Assembly (NCBI RefSeq): GCF_017355365.1
Contig: NZ_JADIJR010000029.1
Location: forward strand, 1 to 37,555
DNA length: 37,555 bases
From: Microbacterium sp. SD291
GTDB lineage: Bacteria > Actinomycetota > Actinomycetes > Actinomycetales > Microbacteriaceae
Direction of reading: 5' to 3'
Part shown: positions 1 to 9,423 of the stretch, in pieces
How positions within the stretch are numbered: the first letter of the stretch is position 1
How the letters are laid out: each line of letters starts with the position of its first letter
Program-made: the position numbers and the translations under genes
The notes under the pieces: generated by a model
Told to the model about the DNA's origin: nothing
Seen by the model: the letters and a program-made list of their open reading frames with translations, nothing else
Database searches by the model: none

Positions 1-2829
1 TTCGCCGACGAATGGGTCGCGCCCCACCCCGGCACCGACGCGGCGCTCGCGCTGGCGATGGGTCACGTCATCCTGAAAGAGCACTTCGTTGACAAGCGCA
101 CCGCGCGCTTCGAGGACTACATGCGGAGGTTCACCGACGCCCCCTATCTGGTCACACTCGAACCTCACGGGGACTCGCTGGTACCGGGCAAATTCCTCAC
201 GGCCGGAGATCTCGGCGGGAGGGATGCCGCGGTCCCTCGTGCCGAGTTCAAGACCGTGCTGCTGGACCAGAGCGGTTCGCCGGTCGTACCGAACGGCTCC
301 CTCGGACACCGGTTCACTCTCGAGGACGAGGGCCTGTGGAATCTGGACCTGGGAGAGGTGGTGCCGCCGCTGTCACTGTCGGACCTCGCCGACACGACCG
401 AGTCGACCGAGGTGCTTCTGCCTCGGTTCGACCTCGCTCCGGAGCCCGGAGGGGAGCACACCGGCGGCTCCGGCATCATCGCCCGAGGCGTGCCCGTGCG
501 GCGTGTCGCGGGACGACTCGTGACGACGGTGTTCGACCTGCTGCTCGCGCAATACGGAGTGGCACGCCCGGGACTGCCGGGACAATGGCCCACCGGATAC
601 GACGACCCGTCGTCACCGGGAACACCCGCGTGGCAAGAGGAGATCACATCGGTCCCGGCCGCCCAGGCGATGCGGATCGGCCGCGAGTTCGCCGACAACG
701 CCGACCGATCCGGCGGCCGTTCGATGATCCTCATGGGCGCGGGCACGAACCACTGGTTCCACTCCGACACGATCTACCGCACCTTCCTCGCGCTCACGAC
801 GATGACGGGGTGCCAGGGGGTCAACGGCGGCGGCTGGGCGCACTACGTCGGTCAGGAGAAGGTGCGTCCCATCACGGGCTACTCGCAGTACGCGACCGCG
901 GGCGACTGGAACCGTCCTCCTCGTCAGCACATCGGCACCGCCTTCTGGTACCTGGCCAGCGACCAGTGGCGCTATGACGGCCTCCCCGCGGATCAGCTAG
1001 CCTCACCGCTCGCCCGCGGAAAGTTCGCGGATCGCACGACCGCGGACTGCCTCGTGGAGTCGGTCAAGCGGGGATGGATGCCGGCGTACCCCACGTTCTC
1101 GCGCAACCCGCTGGACCTGTGCGACGAGGCCGAGGCGGCGGGCAAGGAACCGGCCCAGCACATCGTCGACAGCCTCACCGACGGATCGCTCGAGTACGCC
1201 GTCGAGGATCCCGATGCCCCGGAGAACTTTCCGCGCATCGTCACCATCTGGCGCGCGAACGTGCTCGGCTCGTCGGGCAAGGGCAACGAGTACTTCCTCA
1301 AGCATCTGCTCGGCGCCGACGCGGCGATCCGCGCGTCCGAGACGCCCGAGGGCGCCCGTCCGCGCGATATGCGCTGGCGTGAGGAGGCGCCGCAGGGCAA
1401 GCTCGACCTGCTGCTGACGGCGGACTTCCGCATGACGAGCACGACGCTGTTCAGCGACATCGTGCTGCCGGCCGCGACCTGGTACGAGAAGCACGACCTC
1501 TCGTCCACCGACATGCATCCGTTCATCCACGCGTTCAGCCCCGCGATCAACCCGCCGTGGCAGACGCGAACGGACTTCGACATGTTCGGCGCCATCGCCG
1601 AGCGCTTCAGCGAGCTCGCCGTGACACACCTCGGCGTGCGGCGCGACATCGTCGCCTCGCCGCTGCAGCACGACAGCGTGGACGCCATGGCGACCCCGCA
1701 CGGCACCATCCGGGACGACCTGCCGCTGGTGCCGGGGCAGACGATGGCCAAGCTCATCATCGTGGAGCGCGACTACCCGAACCTCTACGAGAAGTGGAAA
1801 GCACTCGGTCCACTCACCGCGAAGCTCGGAATGACGACGAAGGCCATCACTTATCGTCCCGACCAGGAGATCGACCACCTCGCGCACGTCAACGGAACAG
1901 TGAAGGCCGGTCCGTATGCAGGGTCGGTGCGACTGGACACCGACAAGCGGGTCTGCGAGATGATCCTCGCGTTCTCGGGAACAAGCAACGGCCGCCTCGC
2001 GGTGCAGGGCTTCCGCGAGCTGGAGAAACGCACCGGGCAGCGCATCGCGCAGCTCGCCGAGGACCACGAGGGCGCGCACATCACCTTCGCCGACGTCCAA
2101 GTGCAGCCGCGCAGCGTCATCACGTCCCCCGAGTGGTCGGGCTCCGAACACGGCGGCAGACGCTACACGGCGTTCGCGATCAACGTCGAGCATCTGAAGC
2201 CGTGGCACACCCTCACCGGTCGCCAGCACTTCTACCTCGATCACGACTGGATCGAGGAGCTCGGCGAGAACCTCCCGACCTTCCGGCCGCCGCTGGACAT
2301 GCACCGTCTCTTCGGCGATGCCCAGGTCGGCGCGACGAAGCGCATCGCCGGGCCAGGCGCGCCGGGGCAGATGGAGGTCTCGGTGCGGTACCTGACACCG
2401 CATTCGAAGTGGTCGATCCACTCCGAGTACCAGGACAACCTGTTCATGCTGTCGCTCAGTCGCGGCGGCCCGACGATCTGGATGAGCGCACAGGATGCCG
2501 CGAAGATCGGCGTCCGCGACAACGACTGGATCGAGTCGTACAACCGGAACGGCGTCGTCGTCGCACGCGCGATCGTCTCGCACCGGATGCCGGAAGGCAC
2601 CGTGTACATGTACCACGCGAAGGACCGCACTGTGGATGTGCCCATCTCCGAGATGAGCGGCCAGCGCGGGGGCATACATAACTCACTCACCCGCATCCTC
2701 CTCAAGCCCAGTCATCTGATCGGCGGGTACGCGCAGCTCACCTGGGCATTCAACTATCTGGGCCCGACCGGCAATCAGCGCGACGAGATCACGACGATCC
2801 GGCGCCGCAGCCAAGAGGTGGAGTACTGA
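1..2829 (+). CDS. narG: Respiratory nitrate reductase alpha subunit, C-terminal part (5' end outside window)
   Basis: This is the catalytic Mo-bisMGD subunit of membrane nitrate reductase, which reduces nitrate to nitrite on the cytoplasmic face with electrons passed from NarH. The reading frame is open from base 1 with no start codon of its own, so about 942 C-terminal residues of a roughly 1,230-residue protein are present. The N-terminal [4Fe-4S] segment and first Mo-cofactor region lie upstream of the window. Family hallmarks are the opening FADEWVAPHPGTDAALALAM, the stretch around NRPPRQHIGTAFWYLASDQW, and the C-terminal GGYAQLTWAFNYLGPTGNQR. No frameshift was seen. The stop overlaps the narH start (TGATG), which implies translational coupling in narGHJI. 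The assignment is very secure. Confidence 0.97.
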   Translation, partial: FADEWVAPHPGTDAALALAMGHVILKEHFVDKRTARFEDYMRRFTDAPYLVTLEPHGDSLVPGKFLTAGDLGGRDAAVPRAEFKTVLLDQSGSPVVPNGSLGHRFTLEDEGLWNLDLGEVVPPLSLSDLADTTESTEVLLPRFDLAPEPGGEHTGGSGIIARGVPVRRVAGRLVTTVFDLLLAQYGVARPGLPGQWPTGYDDPSSPGTPAWQEEITSVPAAQAMRIGREFADNADRSGGRSMILMGAGTNHWFHSDTIYRTFLALTTMTGCQGVNGGGWAHYVGQEKVRPITGYSQYATAGDWNRPPRQHIGTAFWYLASDQWRYDGLPADQLASPLARGKFADRTTADCLVESVKRGWMPAYPTFSRNPLDLCDEAEAAGKEPAQHIVDSLTDGSLEYAVEDPDAPENFPRIVTIWRANVLGSSGKGNEYFLKHLLGADAAIRASETPEGARPRDMRWREEAPQGKLDLLLTADFRMTSTTLFSDIVLPAATWYEKHDLSSTDMHPFIHAFSPAINPPWQTRTDFDMFGAIAERFSELAVTHLGVRRDIVASPLQHDSVDAMATPHGTIRDDLPLVPGQTMAKLIIVERDYPNLYEKWKALGPLTAKLGMTTKAITYRPDQEIDHLAHVNGTVKAGPYAGSVRLDTDKRVCEMILAFSGTSNGRLAVQGFRELEKRTGQRIAQLAEDHEGAHITFADVQVQPRSVITSPEWSGSEHGGRRYTAFAINVEHLKPWHTLTGRQHFYLDHDWIEELGENLPTFRPPLDMHRLFGDAQVGATKRIAGPGAPGQMEVSVRYLTPHSKWSIHSEYQDNLFMLSLSRGGPTIWMSAQDAAKIGVRDNDWIESYNRNGVVVARAIVSHRMPEGTVYMYHAKDRTVDVPISEMSGQRGGIHNSLTRILLKPSHLIGGYAQLTWAFNYLGPTGNQRDEITTIRRRSQEVEY

Positions 2830-4499
2830 TGAAGGTCATGGCCCAGATGTCGATGGTGATGAACCTCGACAAGTGCATCGGATGCCACACCTGTTCGGTG
2901 ACATGCAAGCAGGCGTGGACGAATCGCACCGGAGTCGAGTACGTGTGGTTCAACAACGTCGAGACCCGGCCCGGCGTCGGGTACCCGCGCGGCTATGAGG
3001 ACCAGGAGAAGTGGGGCGGCGGCTGGGTGCTCAACAAGCGCGGCCGCCTCAAGCTGCGCAGCGGCGGGCGCCTGGCCAAGCTGTCACGGATCTTCTCCAA
3101 CCCGAAGCTGCCCGAGATCCATGACTACTACGAGCCGTGGACGTACGACTACGACATGCTCCTGAATGCGCCGCGCGGCGCACAGGTGCCCGTCGCCCGT
3201 CCGAAGAGTCTGCTGACCGGCGAGAACATGAAGATCTCCTGGTCAGCCAACTGGGACGACAACCTCGGCGGATCGCTCGAGACGATGCAGGACGACCCGA
3301 TTCTGAAGAAGATGAGCGAGTCGGTGAAGGCCGAGTTCGAGAAGGCCTTCATGTTCTACCTGCCGCGCATCTGCGAGCACTGCCTCAACCCGTCGTGTGT
3401 GGCGTCATGCCCTTCCGGGGCGATGTACAAGCGTGCCGAAGACGGCATCGTCCTCGTCGATCAGGACGCGTGCCGAGGCTGGCGCATGTGCGTCTCGGGG
3501 TGTCCCTACAAGAAGGTCTACTTCAACCACAAGACCGGCAAGGCCGAGAAGTGCACGATGTGCTACCCGCGCATCGAGGTCGGCCTCCCGACCGTGTGTT
3601 CCGAGACCTGCGTCGGGCGGCTGCGCTATCTCGGCCTGGTCCTCTACGACGCCGATCGTGTCGCCGAAGCGGCGAGCGTCGAAGACGACAAGGACCTCCT
3701 GATGGCGCAACGCCAGATCATCCTCGACCCGCATGACCCCGCCGTCATCGAAGGGGCCCGGCAGGGAAACATCCCGGAGGACTGGATCGAGGCGGCTCAG
3801 CGCAGCCCCATCTGGAAGCTGATGCAGTACGAGGTCGCACTCCCGCTGCACCCCGAGTACCGCACGATGCCCATGGTCTGGTACATCCCCCCGCTGTCTC
3901 CCGTCGTGGACGTCGTCTCGGGCTCCGGCAATGACGGAGAAGACGCGCGCACGCTATTCGCGGCGATCGACAAGCTCCGCATCCCGATCGGCTATCTGGC
4001 CGAGCTGTTCACCGCCGGCGACATCGCACCCGTCGATCATGCTCTCCGTCGTCTCGCCGCCATGCGGTCCTATGTGCGCGGCATCAACCTCGACGACGAG
4101 CGTGACGAGCGCATCGCCCGCGCAGTCGGGATGACCGGCACCCAGATCGAGGAGATGTACCGGCTGCTCGCGATCGCGAAGTACGAGGATCGCTACGTCA
4201 TCCCTTCGGCCCACACCGAACAGGCGCACGCGCTGGAGGAGATGGCCTGCTCGCTCGATTACGAAGACGGACCGGGAATGGGGGGCGCCGGGCCGTTCGG
4301 ATCCTCCAGCGGCAAACCGGTGCCGGTGGCGGTGGAGAACTTCCACGTGCTCCAGAACCGCCAGACCGCGGACCGCCCCTCGTCTCCGGGTCGGGTGAAC
4401 CTGCTCAACTGGGACGGCAACGGCTCGGCGGATGGGCTGTTCCCGCCCGCAGCCGACGGCACGGCGCACGACACCGGCCAGGCAAAGGCAGAGTCGTGA
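2829..4499 (+). CDS. narH: Respiratory nitrate reductase beta subunit (iron-sulfur)
   Basis: This 556-residue subunit carries electrons from NarI heme to NarG. The cysteine groups are visible: CIGCHTCSVTC near residue 16, CEHCLNPSCVASCP around residue 182, CRGWRMCVSGCP shortly after, and CTMC...CSETC near residue 240-260. In CRGWRMC a Trp replaces one Cys. This is the known NarH signature of the [3Fe-4S] centre, so three [4Fe-4S] clusters and one [3Fe-4S] cluster are expected. The ATG overlaps the narG stop by one base and the 3' end overlaps narJ. Its length is somewhat above the E. coli homologue, with a Gly/Ser/Pro-rich tail after about residue 490. Confidence 0.97.
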   Translation: MKVMAQMSMVMNLDKCIGCHTCSVTCKQAWTNRTGVEYVWFNNVETRPGVGYPRGYEDQEKWGGGWVLNKRGRLKLRSGGRLAKLSRIFSNPKLPEIHDYYEPWTYDYDMLLNAPRGAQVPVARPKSLLTGENMKISWSANWDDNLGGSLETMQDDPILKKMSESVKAEFEKAFMFYLPRICEHCLNPSCVASCPSGAMYKRAEDGIVLVDQDACRGWRMCVSGCPYKKVYFNHKTGKAEKCTMCYPRIEVGLPTVCSETCVGRLRYLGLVLYDADRVAEAASVEDDKDLLMAQRQIILDPHDPAVIEGARQGNIPEDWIEAAQRSPIWKLMQYEVALPLHPEYRTMPMVWYIPPLSPVVDVVSGSGNDGEDARTLFAAIDKLRIPIGYLAELFTAGDIAPVDHALRRLAAMRSYVRGINLDDERDERIARAVGMTGTQIEEMYRLLAIAKYEDRYVIPSAHTEQAHALEEMACSLDYEDGPGMGGAGPFGSSSGKPVPVAVENFHVLQNRQTADRPSSPGRVNLLNWDGNGSADGLFPPAADGTAHDTGQAKAES

Positions 4500-5233
4500 T
4501 GCGCACCCCGTTCACGAGCTCCGGTCCGGTCACCACCGTCACCCGGGTGACCCCCCGCACGGCCCTTCCCCCCGAACTGCCGGCACTGCGGCTGTCGGAG
4601 GAGAACCGGGCCCGGACGCACATGCTGGTGTCCCTGCTGCTGGATTATCCGGATGCCGCGTGGTTCAGGCGCCTGCACGCGTTGCGCGATCATCTGGTCG
4701 GCCTGCCGCCCGAGATCCGGTCGCCGCTGATTCAGTTCATAGAGCGTGCCGAGCGCGAAGGAGAGACGTCATGGCAACGCCTCTACGTGACCACGTTCGA
4801 CCTGAAACGCAAGTGCAGCCTCTACATCAGCTACTACTCGACGGGCGACACGCGCCGCCGCGGGACCGCACTCGTCACTTTCCTCGAGGCCTATCGCGCG
4901 GCCGGGTGGGAGTTCGACGCCGCCGACCTGCCGGACTATCTGCCGGCGGTCCTGGAGTTCTCGGCGAGGTCCTCGTCCCCCATCGCCGGTGCGCTCATCG
5001 CGTCCCACCGCGAGGGCGTCGAAGTCCTGCGGGCTGCGCTGGAGGGCCTCGACAGCCCCTGGGCACTCCTGATCCGGGTGGTGACCCTGTCACTTCCGCC
5101 GATCGACGCGCGCACGCGTGAGCGGTTCCTCGATCTCGTCAATGAAGGGCCGCCCACCGAGACCGTCGGGTTGAGCTTCCTGGGCAATCTGCCGACGTTC
5201 GCCCCGGTCACGCAGAGAGGGGCTGCCTCGTGA
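4496..5233 (+). CDS. narJ: Nitrate reductase molybdenum cofactor assembly chaperone
   Basis: This 245-residue TorD/DmsD-like all-helical chaperone binds apo-NarG and helps insert the Mo cofactor before membrane docking. It is not part of the mature enzyme. Two starts are possible: GTG at 4496, or ATG at 4499, which makes a TGATG overlap with the narH stop. The second matches the narG/narH junction style. Supporting features are its position between narH and narI, the segment MLVSLLLDYPDAAWF and the helix-rich YVTTFDLKRKCSLYISYY region typical of the family. It overlaps the narI start by 4 bp. Confidence 0.93.
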   Translation: MMRTPFTSSGPVTTVTRVTPRTALPPELPALRLSEENRARTHMLVSLLLDYPDAAWFRRLHALRDHLVGLPPEIRSPLIQFIERAEREGETSWQRLYVTTFDLKRKCSLYISYYSTGDTRRRGTALVTFLEAYRAAGWEFDAADLPDYLPAVLEFSARSSSPIAGALIASHREGVEVLRAALEGLDSPWALLIRVVTLSLPPIDARTRERFLDLVNEGPPTETVGLSFLGNLPTFAPVTQRGAAS

Positions 5234-5988
5234 ACACGATGTCGTTCATCCTGTGGGTGGCCGTGCCGTATGCGGCGATCGCCGTCTTCATCGTCGGTCA
5301 CCTCTGGCGCTATCGGTACGACAAGTTCGGCTGGACGACCCGTTCGAGCCAGACGTATGAGAACCGCCTCCTGCGGTGGGGATCGCCGATGTTCCACCTC
5401 GGCATCCTGATGGTCCTCGCAGGACACGTGGTGGGCCTGCTCGTGCCCCGGGAGTGGCTATACGCGATCGGCATCTCCGAGGAGATCTACCACTTCGGTG
5501 CCACGACCCTGGGAACGCTCGCCGCCGTGCTCACGCTCGCCGGTCTAGGCATCCTCATCTATCGCCGCCGAACCGTCGGACCCGTCTTCCTGGCCACGAC
5601 GGTCATGGACAAGGTCATGTACGTCTTCCTCGCAGCCACACTCGGTTTCGGCACGCTCGCGACCGTCGTCTACCAGGTGTTCGGCGGCGGCTTCCACTAC
5701 CGCGAGACGATCTCTCCGTGGATCCGCAGCATCCTGTTCTTCCAGCCCCAGCCGGAGCTCATGACGGAAGTCCCGCTCATCTTCCAACTGCACGTCCTCA
5801 CCGCTTTCGCGCTGATCGCGCTGTGGCCGTTCACCCGCCTTGTGCACGTGTTCTCCGCGCCCGTCGGCTATCTCTTCCGCCCCTACATCGTCTATCGCTC
5901 GCGTGACGACGGCCGCGGCGCGCGCACCCCGCGGCGCGGATGGGACCCTGTGAAGGCACCTGATCCGGAGCGACTCCGAAAGCTCTGA
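5230..5988 (+). CDS. narI: Nitrate reductase gamma subunit (cytochrome b)
   Basis: This 252-residue integral membrane diheme cytochrome b oxidises menaquinol and anchors NarGH. About five hydrophobic helices are readable. The His residues in MFHLGILMVLAGHVVGLL (helix 2) and in LHVLTAFALIALWPFTRLVH (last helix) sit where the family's heme ligands lie. The start is GTG at 5230 inside an ATGA-like overlap with narJ. It is the last gene of the nar operon in this window. No strong terminator hairpin with a T-tract was seen in the first 100 bp downstream. Confidence 0.95.
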   Translation: MNTMSFILWVAVPYAAIAVFIVGHLWRYRYDKFGWTTRSSQTYENRLLRWGSPMFHLGILMVLAGHVVGLLVPREWLYAIGISEEIYHFGATTLGTLAAVLTLAGLGILIYRRRTVGPVFLATTVMDKVMYVFLAATLGFGTLATVVYQVFGGGFHYRETISPWIRSILFFQPQPELMTEVPLIFQLHVLTAFALIALWPFTRLVHVFSAPVGYLFRPYIVYRSRDDGRGARTPRRGWDPVKAPDPERLRKL

Positions 5989-6446
5989 CTCAGAACAGAC
6001 TGGTCAGGCGCGACTCAAGCCCGATCACTGGGTTCGACAACGGAGTAGAGCAGACGACCAGGCGGTGCCGTGACCGGAACAAGCGATCGCCCGAGTTCGA
6101 CGATGGCTGGATCGCCCATTTTCAAGCGCAGAGTCCGGAACGACCCAGCTCTGCATGGCTGGCTCACTCAGGCCTCCATGCACAGTCGACCGCTGTCTGC
6201 AGTCCGACCCCGCCCACAAGATGGTTGGCCAGCGCGACGCCAACGTTTCGGTGTCGGCGGTCCGCAACATGCGGCACCGCCCAGGAGGCGGATGACCGCC
6301 AGACCTGCCAGCACTGGTCTTCGCGGTTAGGAGGGAGCATCATGCGGGGCGAGTACACCGCTCGAAAGTGATCCGACATAGCGGCAGAACACGCTCGCGG
6401 CGAAACGACACCCGACCCGCGCGGCCAGCTTTGCGAGGCGAGCAGT

Positions 6447-6470
6447 GGCGAACGAAGAGGCGAACGAAGA
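6447..6470. repeat. 12-bp tandem repeat (2 copies plus partial third)
   Basis: GGCGAACGAAGA occurs twice in direct succession and is followed by a further GGC. It lies 60 bp upstream of the relaxase start. It could be an iteron-like or nicking-accessory site, but nothing beyond the repetition supports that. Confidence 0.6.
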
Positions 6471-6517
6471 GGCAATGCACGTAGGCACCATGCCTGGTGG
6501 TGACATGACTACGCATG

Positions 6518-6523
6518 TATCCT
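6518..6523 (+). promoter_or_regulatory. -10-like hexamer of the relaxase gene (leaderless)
   Basis: TATCCT sits 6 nt before ATG 6530, the spacing of a leaderless promoter. No good -35 is visible at 16-18 bp. Confidence 0.4.
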
Positions 6524-6529
6524 GGCTCC

Positions 6530-9277
6530 ATGAGAGGCGGGCTGCGGAGCTGGAAGCGGGGAGTGGCTGGCCGCGGCATCCGCAATGCCATCTCTTACGC
6601 GTTCGACGGAAGCTGTGATGCGCACGTCACCTCAGCCGCCGGCGCGACATCCGCACTCAGCTATAGCGGCGGCGAGGTCGTCTCGCGGTTCACGGTAGTC
6701 AACGGATCAATCGCTCGCGACACACTCGACCCTGGGCAGCTTCGGCACTGGATCGAGGGTGCGGATCCTCAGACGGGGGCGCAGCGCGGCAGGCCGCACT
6801 GCCTCGACAACGCCGACCTCCTTCTCGACGGCACCATCAACTTTCCGAAGTCATACAGCATCGCGGCCCTGCTCGATCCCGAGCTCGCCGCCGAGTTCGA
6901 GGCTCTCCAGGATCGGATGCGTGACCTGACCATCACGCAGTGGCAGCGCGAGCTCAACGCGCGGCGCGGGCATGGCGGCAGCATCCGTGAAGACATCGCC
7001 AGGCTCGAAGTCGTCGAGCTGCAGCACCGGCGTTCGCGGGCGCTCGACCCGCACATCCACCGCCACCTATGGCTGAACATGAAGGTGCAGGGGGTCGACG
7101 GCCAGTGGTCGAGTCTCGACTCGCGTGTGGCGATGAAGCTCCACACCGTGATCAACGCCGAGGGTGAGCTCGCTGCGCGCACCGATCCGCGGTGGGTCGA
7201 GGCACTCGCTGCCCACGGGTACACGCTCGATGACGACGGTGAGATCGCGCAGCTCGCGCACGTGGTCCGCCCACTGTCGCGGCGCTCGAACAAGATCGAG
7301 CGCAATCGCACATGTCTTGTCGCAGAGTGGCGGAGCGGGCACCCGGGTCGTGAGCCGGGCGCCGCCGACCTCAAGCACATCGACTCGCTCGCGTGGGCGC
7401 AGGGTCGGCCGGGCAAGCCCACTCACGTCGACGAGGGGGAGTGGGAGGTGCGTGTGCGCGCCGAGCTTGCCGACATCGATCCCCTGCTGCTCTGGCACCG
7501 CAGCCCTGTGCGCCTCGAGCCGACCGCGATCGCCGACCTCGACCGGGACCTTCTCGCGCAGATGGCGATTGTGGATGCCGACACCCGGTCGGTTGGGAGC
7601 AGCGGTCGGTTCTCGCGGTGGGACGTGCGCGCGGGAGCGTTACGGGCCCTATCTCGCAGCGGAGTGACCGCCGACCGCGCTGTCCTCGACGAGCTGATCG
7701 ACGATGTGGTCGTGCGGGCGCTCGACGACACCCTCGACCTCGTGCCCGACGACACGTCCAAGCAGCCGCACATCAAGGCCCTGATGGCGTCGGAGACCGT
7801 TCTTCTCAAACTCCGTGTTGGCAATCGGTTTGCCGGGCTGGCCGCGCCCGGTGCCCTGCCGCGCAAAGAGCAGATGCGCGCCATCGCGCGCCGACACGCG
7901 GGCGACCGGGGCGAGCTTGACGATGCGCAGCTTGCCGCGGCATCCGCCATCGCGGGCACCAGCCGCCTCGTCTCGATCACCGGTCCCGCGGGATCGGGCA
8001 AGACGACACTCCTCCGCGTTGCCCGGGATGCGCTCACCCTGCAGCGCCGAGCCGTCGTGTTCGTTGCGCCCACGAAGAAGGCTGCGATCGTCGCGGAGCG
8101 TGAGGTCGGGGTAACGGCGTCGAGTCTGCATGCGCTGCTCGCGGACTATGGGTGGCGATGGGAACCCGGCCCGGCAGGCGGTCAGCGCTGGTCGCGTCTC
8201 GGCGTCGGGGACGTCGACGAGGCTACCGGCCGGCGACATCTCGGGCCTCAGCGGTTCGCATTGCGGCGCGGCGATCGGATCGTCGTCGACGAGGCCGGGA
8301 TGGTCGACCTGCAGAGCGCGGACGCTCTCGGCATGGTGCTCGAGGAGACCGGCGCGGGGATCGTGATGATCGGCGACCCGCGCCAAGCCGCGCCGGTCGG
8401 ACACGTCGGCGCGATGGCCCTGCTCACGCGCCACGCCGATCAGGTCGTCGAGCTCCGTTCTGTGCACCGCTTCGCGGATCGGGCCTACGGGGAGCTCACG
8501 CTGCGGCTGCGGGAGGTGTCGACGCCGCACGAGGCGACAACGGTCGCCGAGGAGCTCGAAGCCGGCGGTCACGTCATGCGAGTCAGCAGCACGGATGCTG
8601 CGCACGACGCGATGGTCGGTGCATGGTTCGAGCGGGTCGGCCGTGGTGAGCGGGTCGCGCTCGTCGTCGCGACCAACGACGACGCCGACGCGATCAGCGA
8701 GGCGATTCAGCAACGCCGGCTCGAGGCGGGTGAACTGGCGACGGATGCTGTCGCCCTCGGACGCGGCGGACAGCGGATGCTCGTCGGCGACGTCATCCAG
8801 ACGAGACGCAACGATCGTGCCGCCGACGTGCAGAACCGAGCGACCTGGGTCATCACCGGCATCGACGACGATCGGATCTCGCTCGCGAACGTCACCGACT
8901 CGACCGAGCGGCGGTGGATACCGGCCGAATACGCGGCCGAGCATGCCCACCTCGCGTACGCCTCGACGGTGCACGGCATCCAGGGCGAGACGGTGGACGC
9001 GTCGATCGTCGGCCCCGGCGTCGATGCCGCCGGACTATATGTCGGGCTCACGCGGGGGCGGCGGTGGAACGAGGCGATGGTGGTCGCCGGCTCGGCGGAT
9101 GCTGCTCGCACGGAAGTGGCCGCCGCGATGGGACGGGGAGTGCTTGAGCCCACGATCGAGGACTCGCGGCGAGCCGCGCAGATCGACCTCAGCCGCGCCG
9201 CGCGGCGGTTCGTAGCGCCCGATGCGACGGGTTCGGTGCCACAGCCGACGACGAGCCGCGGCGGACTCGGGCTGTAG
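6530..9277 (+). CDS. MobF-family relaxase/helicase (TrwC/TraA-like)
   Basis: This 915-residue mobilisation protein would nick and unwind transferred DNA. The N-terminal relaxase domain (residues 1-350) contains PKSYS and the metal-binding triad H175-x-H177-x-H179 in ALDPHIHRHLW. A RecD-like SF1 helicase domain follows, with Walker A GPAGSGKT (K491), DEAG (D587-E588), GDPRQ, and a motif near STVHGIQGET/YVGLTRGR. ATG 6530 (MRGGLRSW) is preferred over 6515 because homologues begin this way and TATCCT ends 6 nt before it. Tyr candidates for the nick are Tyr23 and Tyr45, and the double-Tyr pair common in this family is not visible. No coupling protein or T4SS genes are nearby, so the element would need a helper. 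Confidence 0.85.
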   Translation: MRGGLRSWKRGVAGRGIRNAISYAFDGSCDAHVTSAAGATSALSYSGGEVVSRFTVVNGSIARDTLDPGQLRHWIEGADPQTGAQRGRPHCLDNADLLLDGTINFPKSYSIAALLDPELAAEFEALQDRMRDLTITQWQRELNARRGHGGSIREDIARLEVVELQHRRSRALDPHIHRHLWLNMKVQGVDGQWSSLDSRVAMKLHTVINAEGELAARTDPRWVEALAAHGYTLDDDGEIAQLAHVVRPLSRRSNKIERNRTCLVAEWRSGHPGREPGAADLKHIDSLAWAQGRPGKPTHVDEGEWEVRVRAELADIDPLLLWHRSPVRLEPTAIADLDRDLLAQMAIVDADTRSVGSSGRFSRWDVRAGALRALSRSGVTADRAVLDELIDDVVVRALDDTLDLVPDDTSKQPHIKALMASETVLLKLRVGNRFAGLAAPGALPRKEQMRAIARRHAGDRGELDDAQLAAASAIAGTSRLVSITGPAGSGKTTLLRVARDALTLQRRAVVFVAPTKKAAIVAEREVGVTASSLHALLADYGWRWEPGPAGGQRWSRLGVGDVDEATGRRHLGPQRFALRRGDRIVVDEAGMVDLQSADALGMVLEETGAGIVMIGDPRQAAPVGHVGAMALLTRHADQVVELRSVHRFADRAYGELTLRLREVSTPHEATTVAEELEAGGHVMRVSSTDAAHDAMVGAWFERVGRGERVALVVATNDDADAISEAIQQRRLEAGELATDAVALGRGGQRMLVGDVIQTRRNDRAADVQNRATWVITGIDDDRISLANVTDSTERRWIPAEYAAEHAHLAYASTVHGIQGETVDASIVGPGVDAAGLYVGLTRGRRWNEAMVVAGSADAARTEVAAAMGRGVLEPTIEDSRRAAQIDLSRAARRFVAPDATGSVPQPTTSRGGLGL

Positions 9278-9279
9278 CA

Positions 9280-9316
9280 AAGGCTGAGGGGCCTCAGCTT
9301 TCGCAGGGCCCCTCAG
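9280..9316 (+). terminator. Terminator with two mutually exclusive hairpins after the relaxase gene
   Basis: AAGGCTGAGG (9280-9289) pairs with CCTCAGCTTT (9292-9301) as a terminator-like stem ending in TTT. CTGAGGGGCC (9284-9293) can instead pair perfectly with GGCCCCTCAG (9307-9316). The two folds share the same left arm. The site lies between the relaxase stop and the helicase gene and would separate the two transcription units. Confidence 0.6.
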
Positions 9317-9423
9317 GGTGGAGCACCGAACCGCCAGACGTCCAGTGGTGTGCGCCGGAGCCTAGCGCGGAGGCCGTCCACGAGCCCTAGCCCGATACGC
9401 TTTCCCGGAATGGGGGAGTGTGC

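Larger units (their letters stand above)
5989..6529. other. Non-coding stretch between narI and the island relaxase
   Basis: About 540 bp with no convincing gene. It holds the left boundary of the mobile island somewhere, a 12-bp tandem repeat at 6447-6470, and the presumed leaderless promoter of the relaxase gene at its right end. A GGTTCGAC stretch near 6031 recalls a tRNA T-loop, but no paired T-arm or acceptor stem fits. No direct repeat longer than about 8 bp shared with 16825-16998 was found by eye. Confidence 0.5.

Noticed and set aside
1003..2679. 558-codon open frame on the minus strand
   Set aside because: It lies wholly antisense to narG, is Arg/Val/His rich, and has no recognisable motif; it is a GC-driven shadow.
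6020..6060. tRNA-like GGTTCGAC segment as attachment site
   Set aside because: The flanking bases do not pair as a T-arm, and no anticodon or acceptor stem can be built.
5989..6500. Direct repeat with 16825-16998 as attL/attR
   Set aside because: Only 7-8 bp matches (for example AGAGTCCG and CGGTGCCG) were found, which is expected by chance.
6495..6523. Full sigma-70-type promoter for the relaxase gene using GTGACA at 6500
   Set aside because: The spacer to TATCCT is only 12 bp, too short; only the -10-like hexamer is retained.
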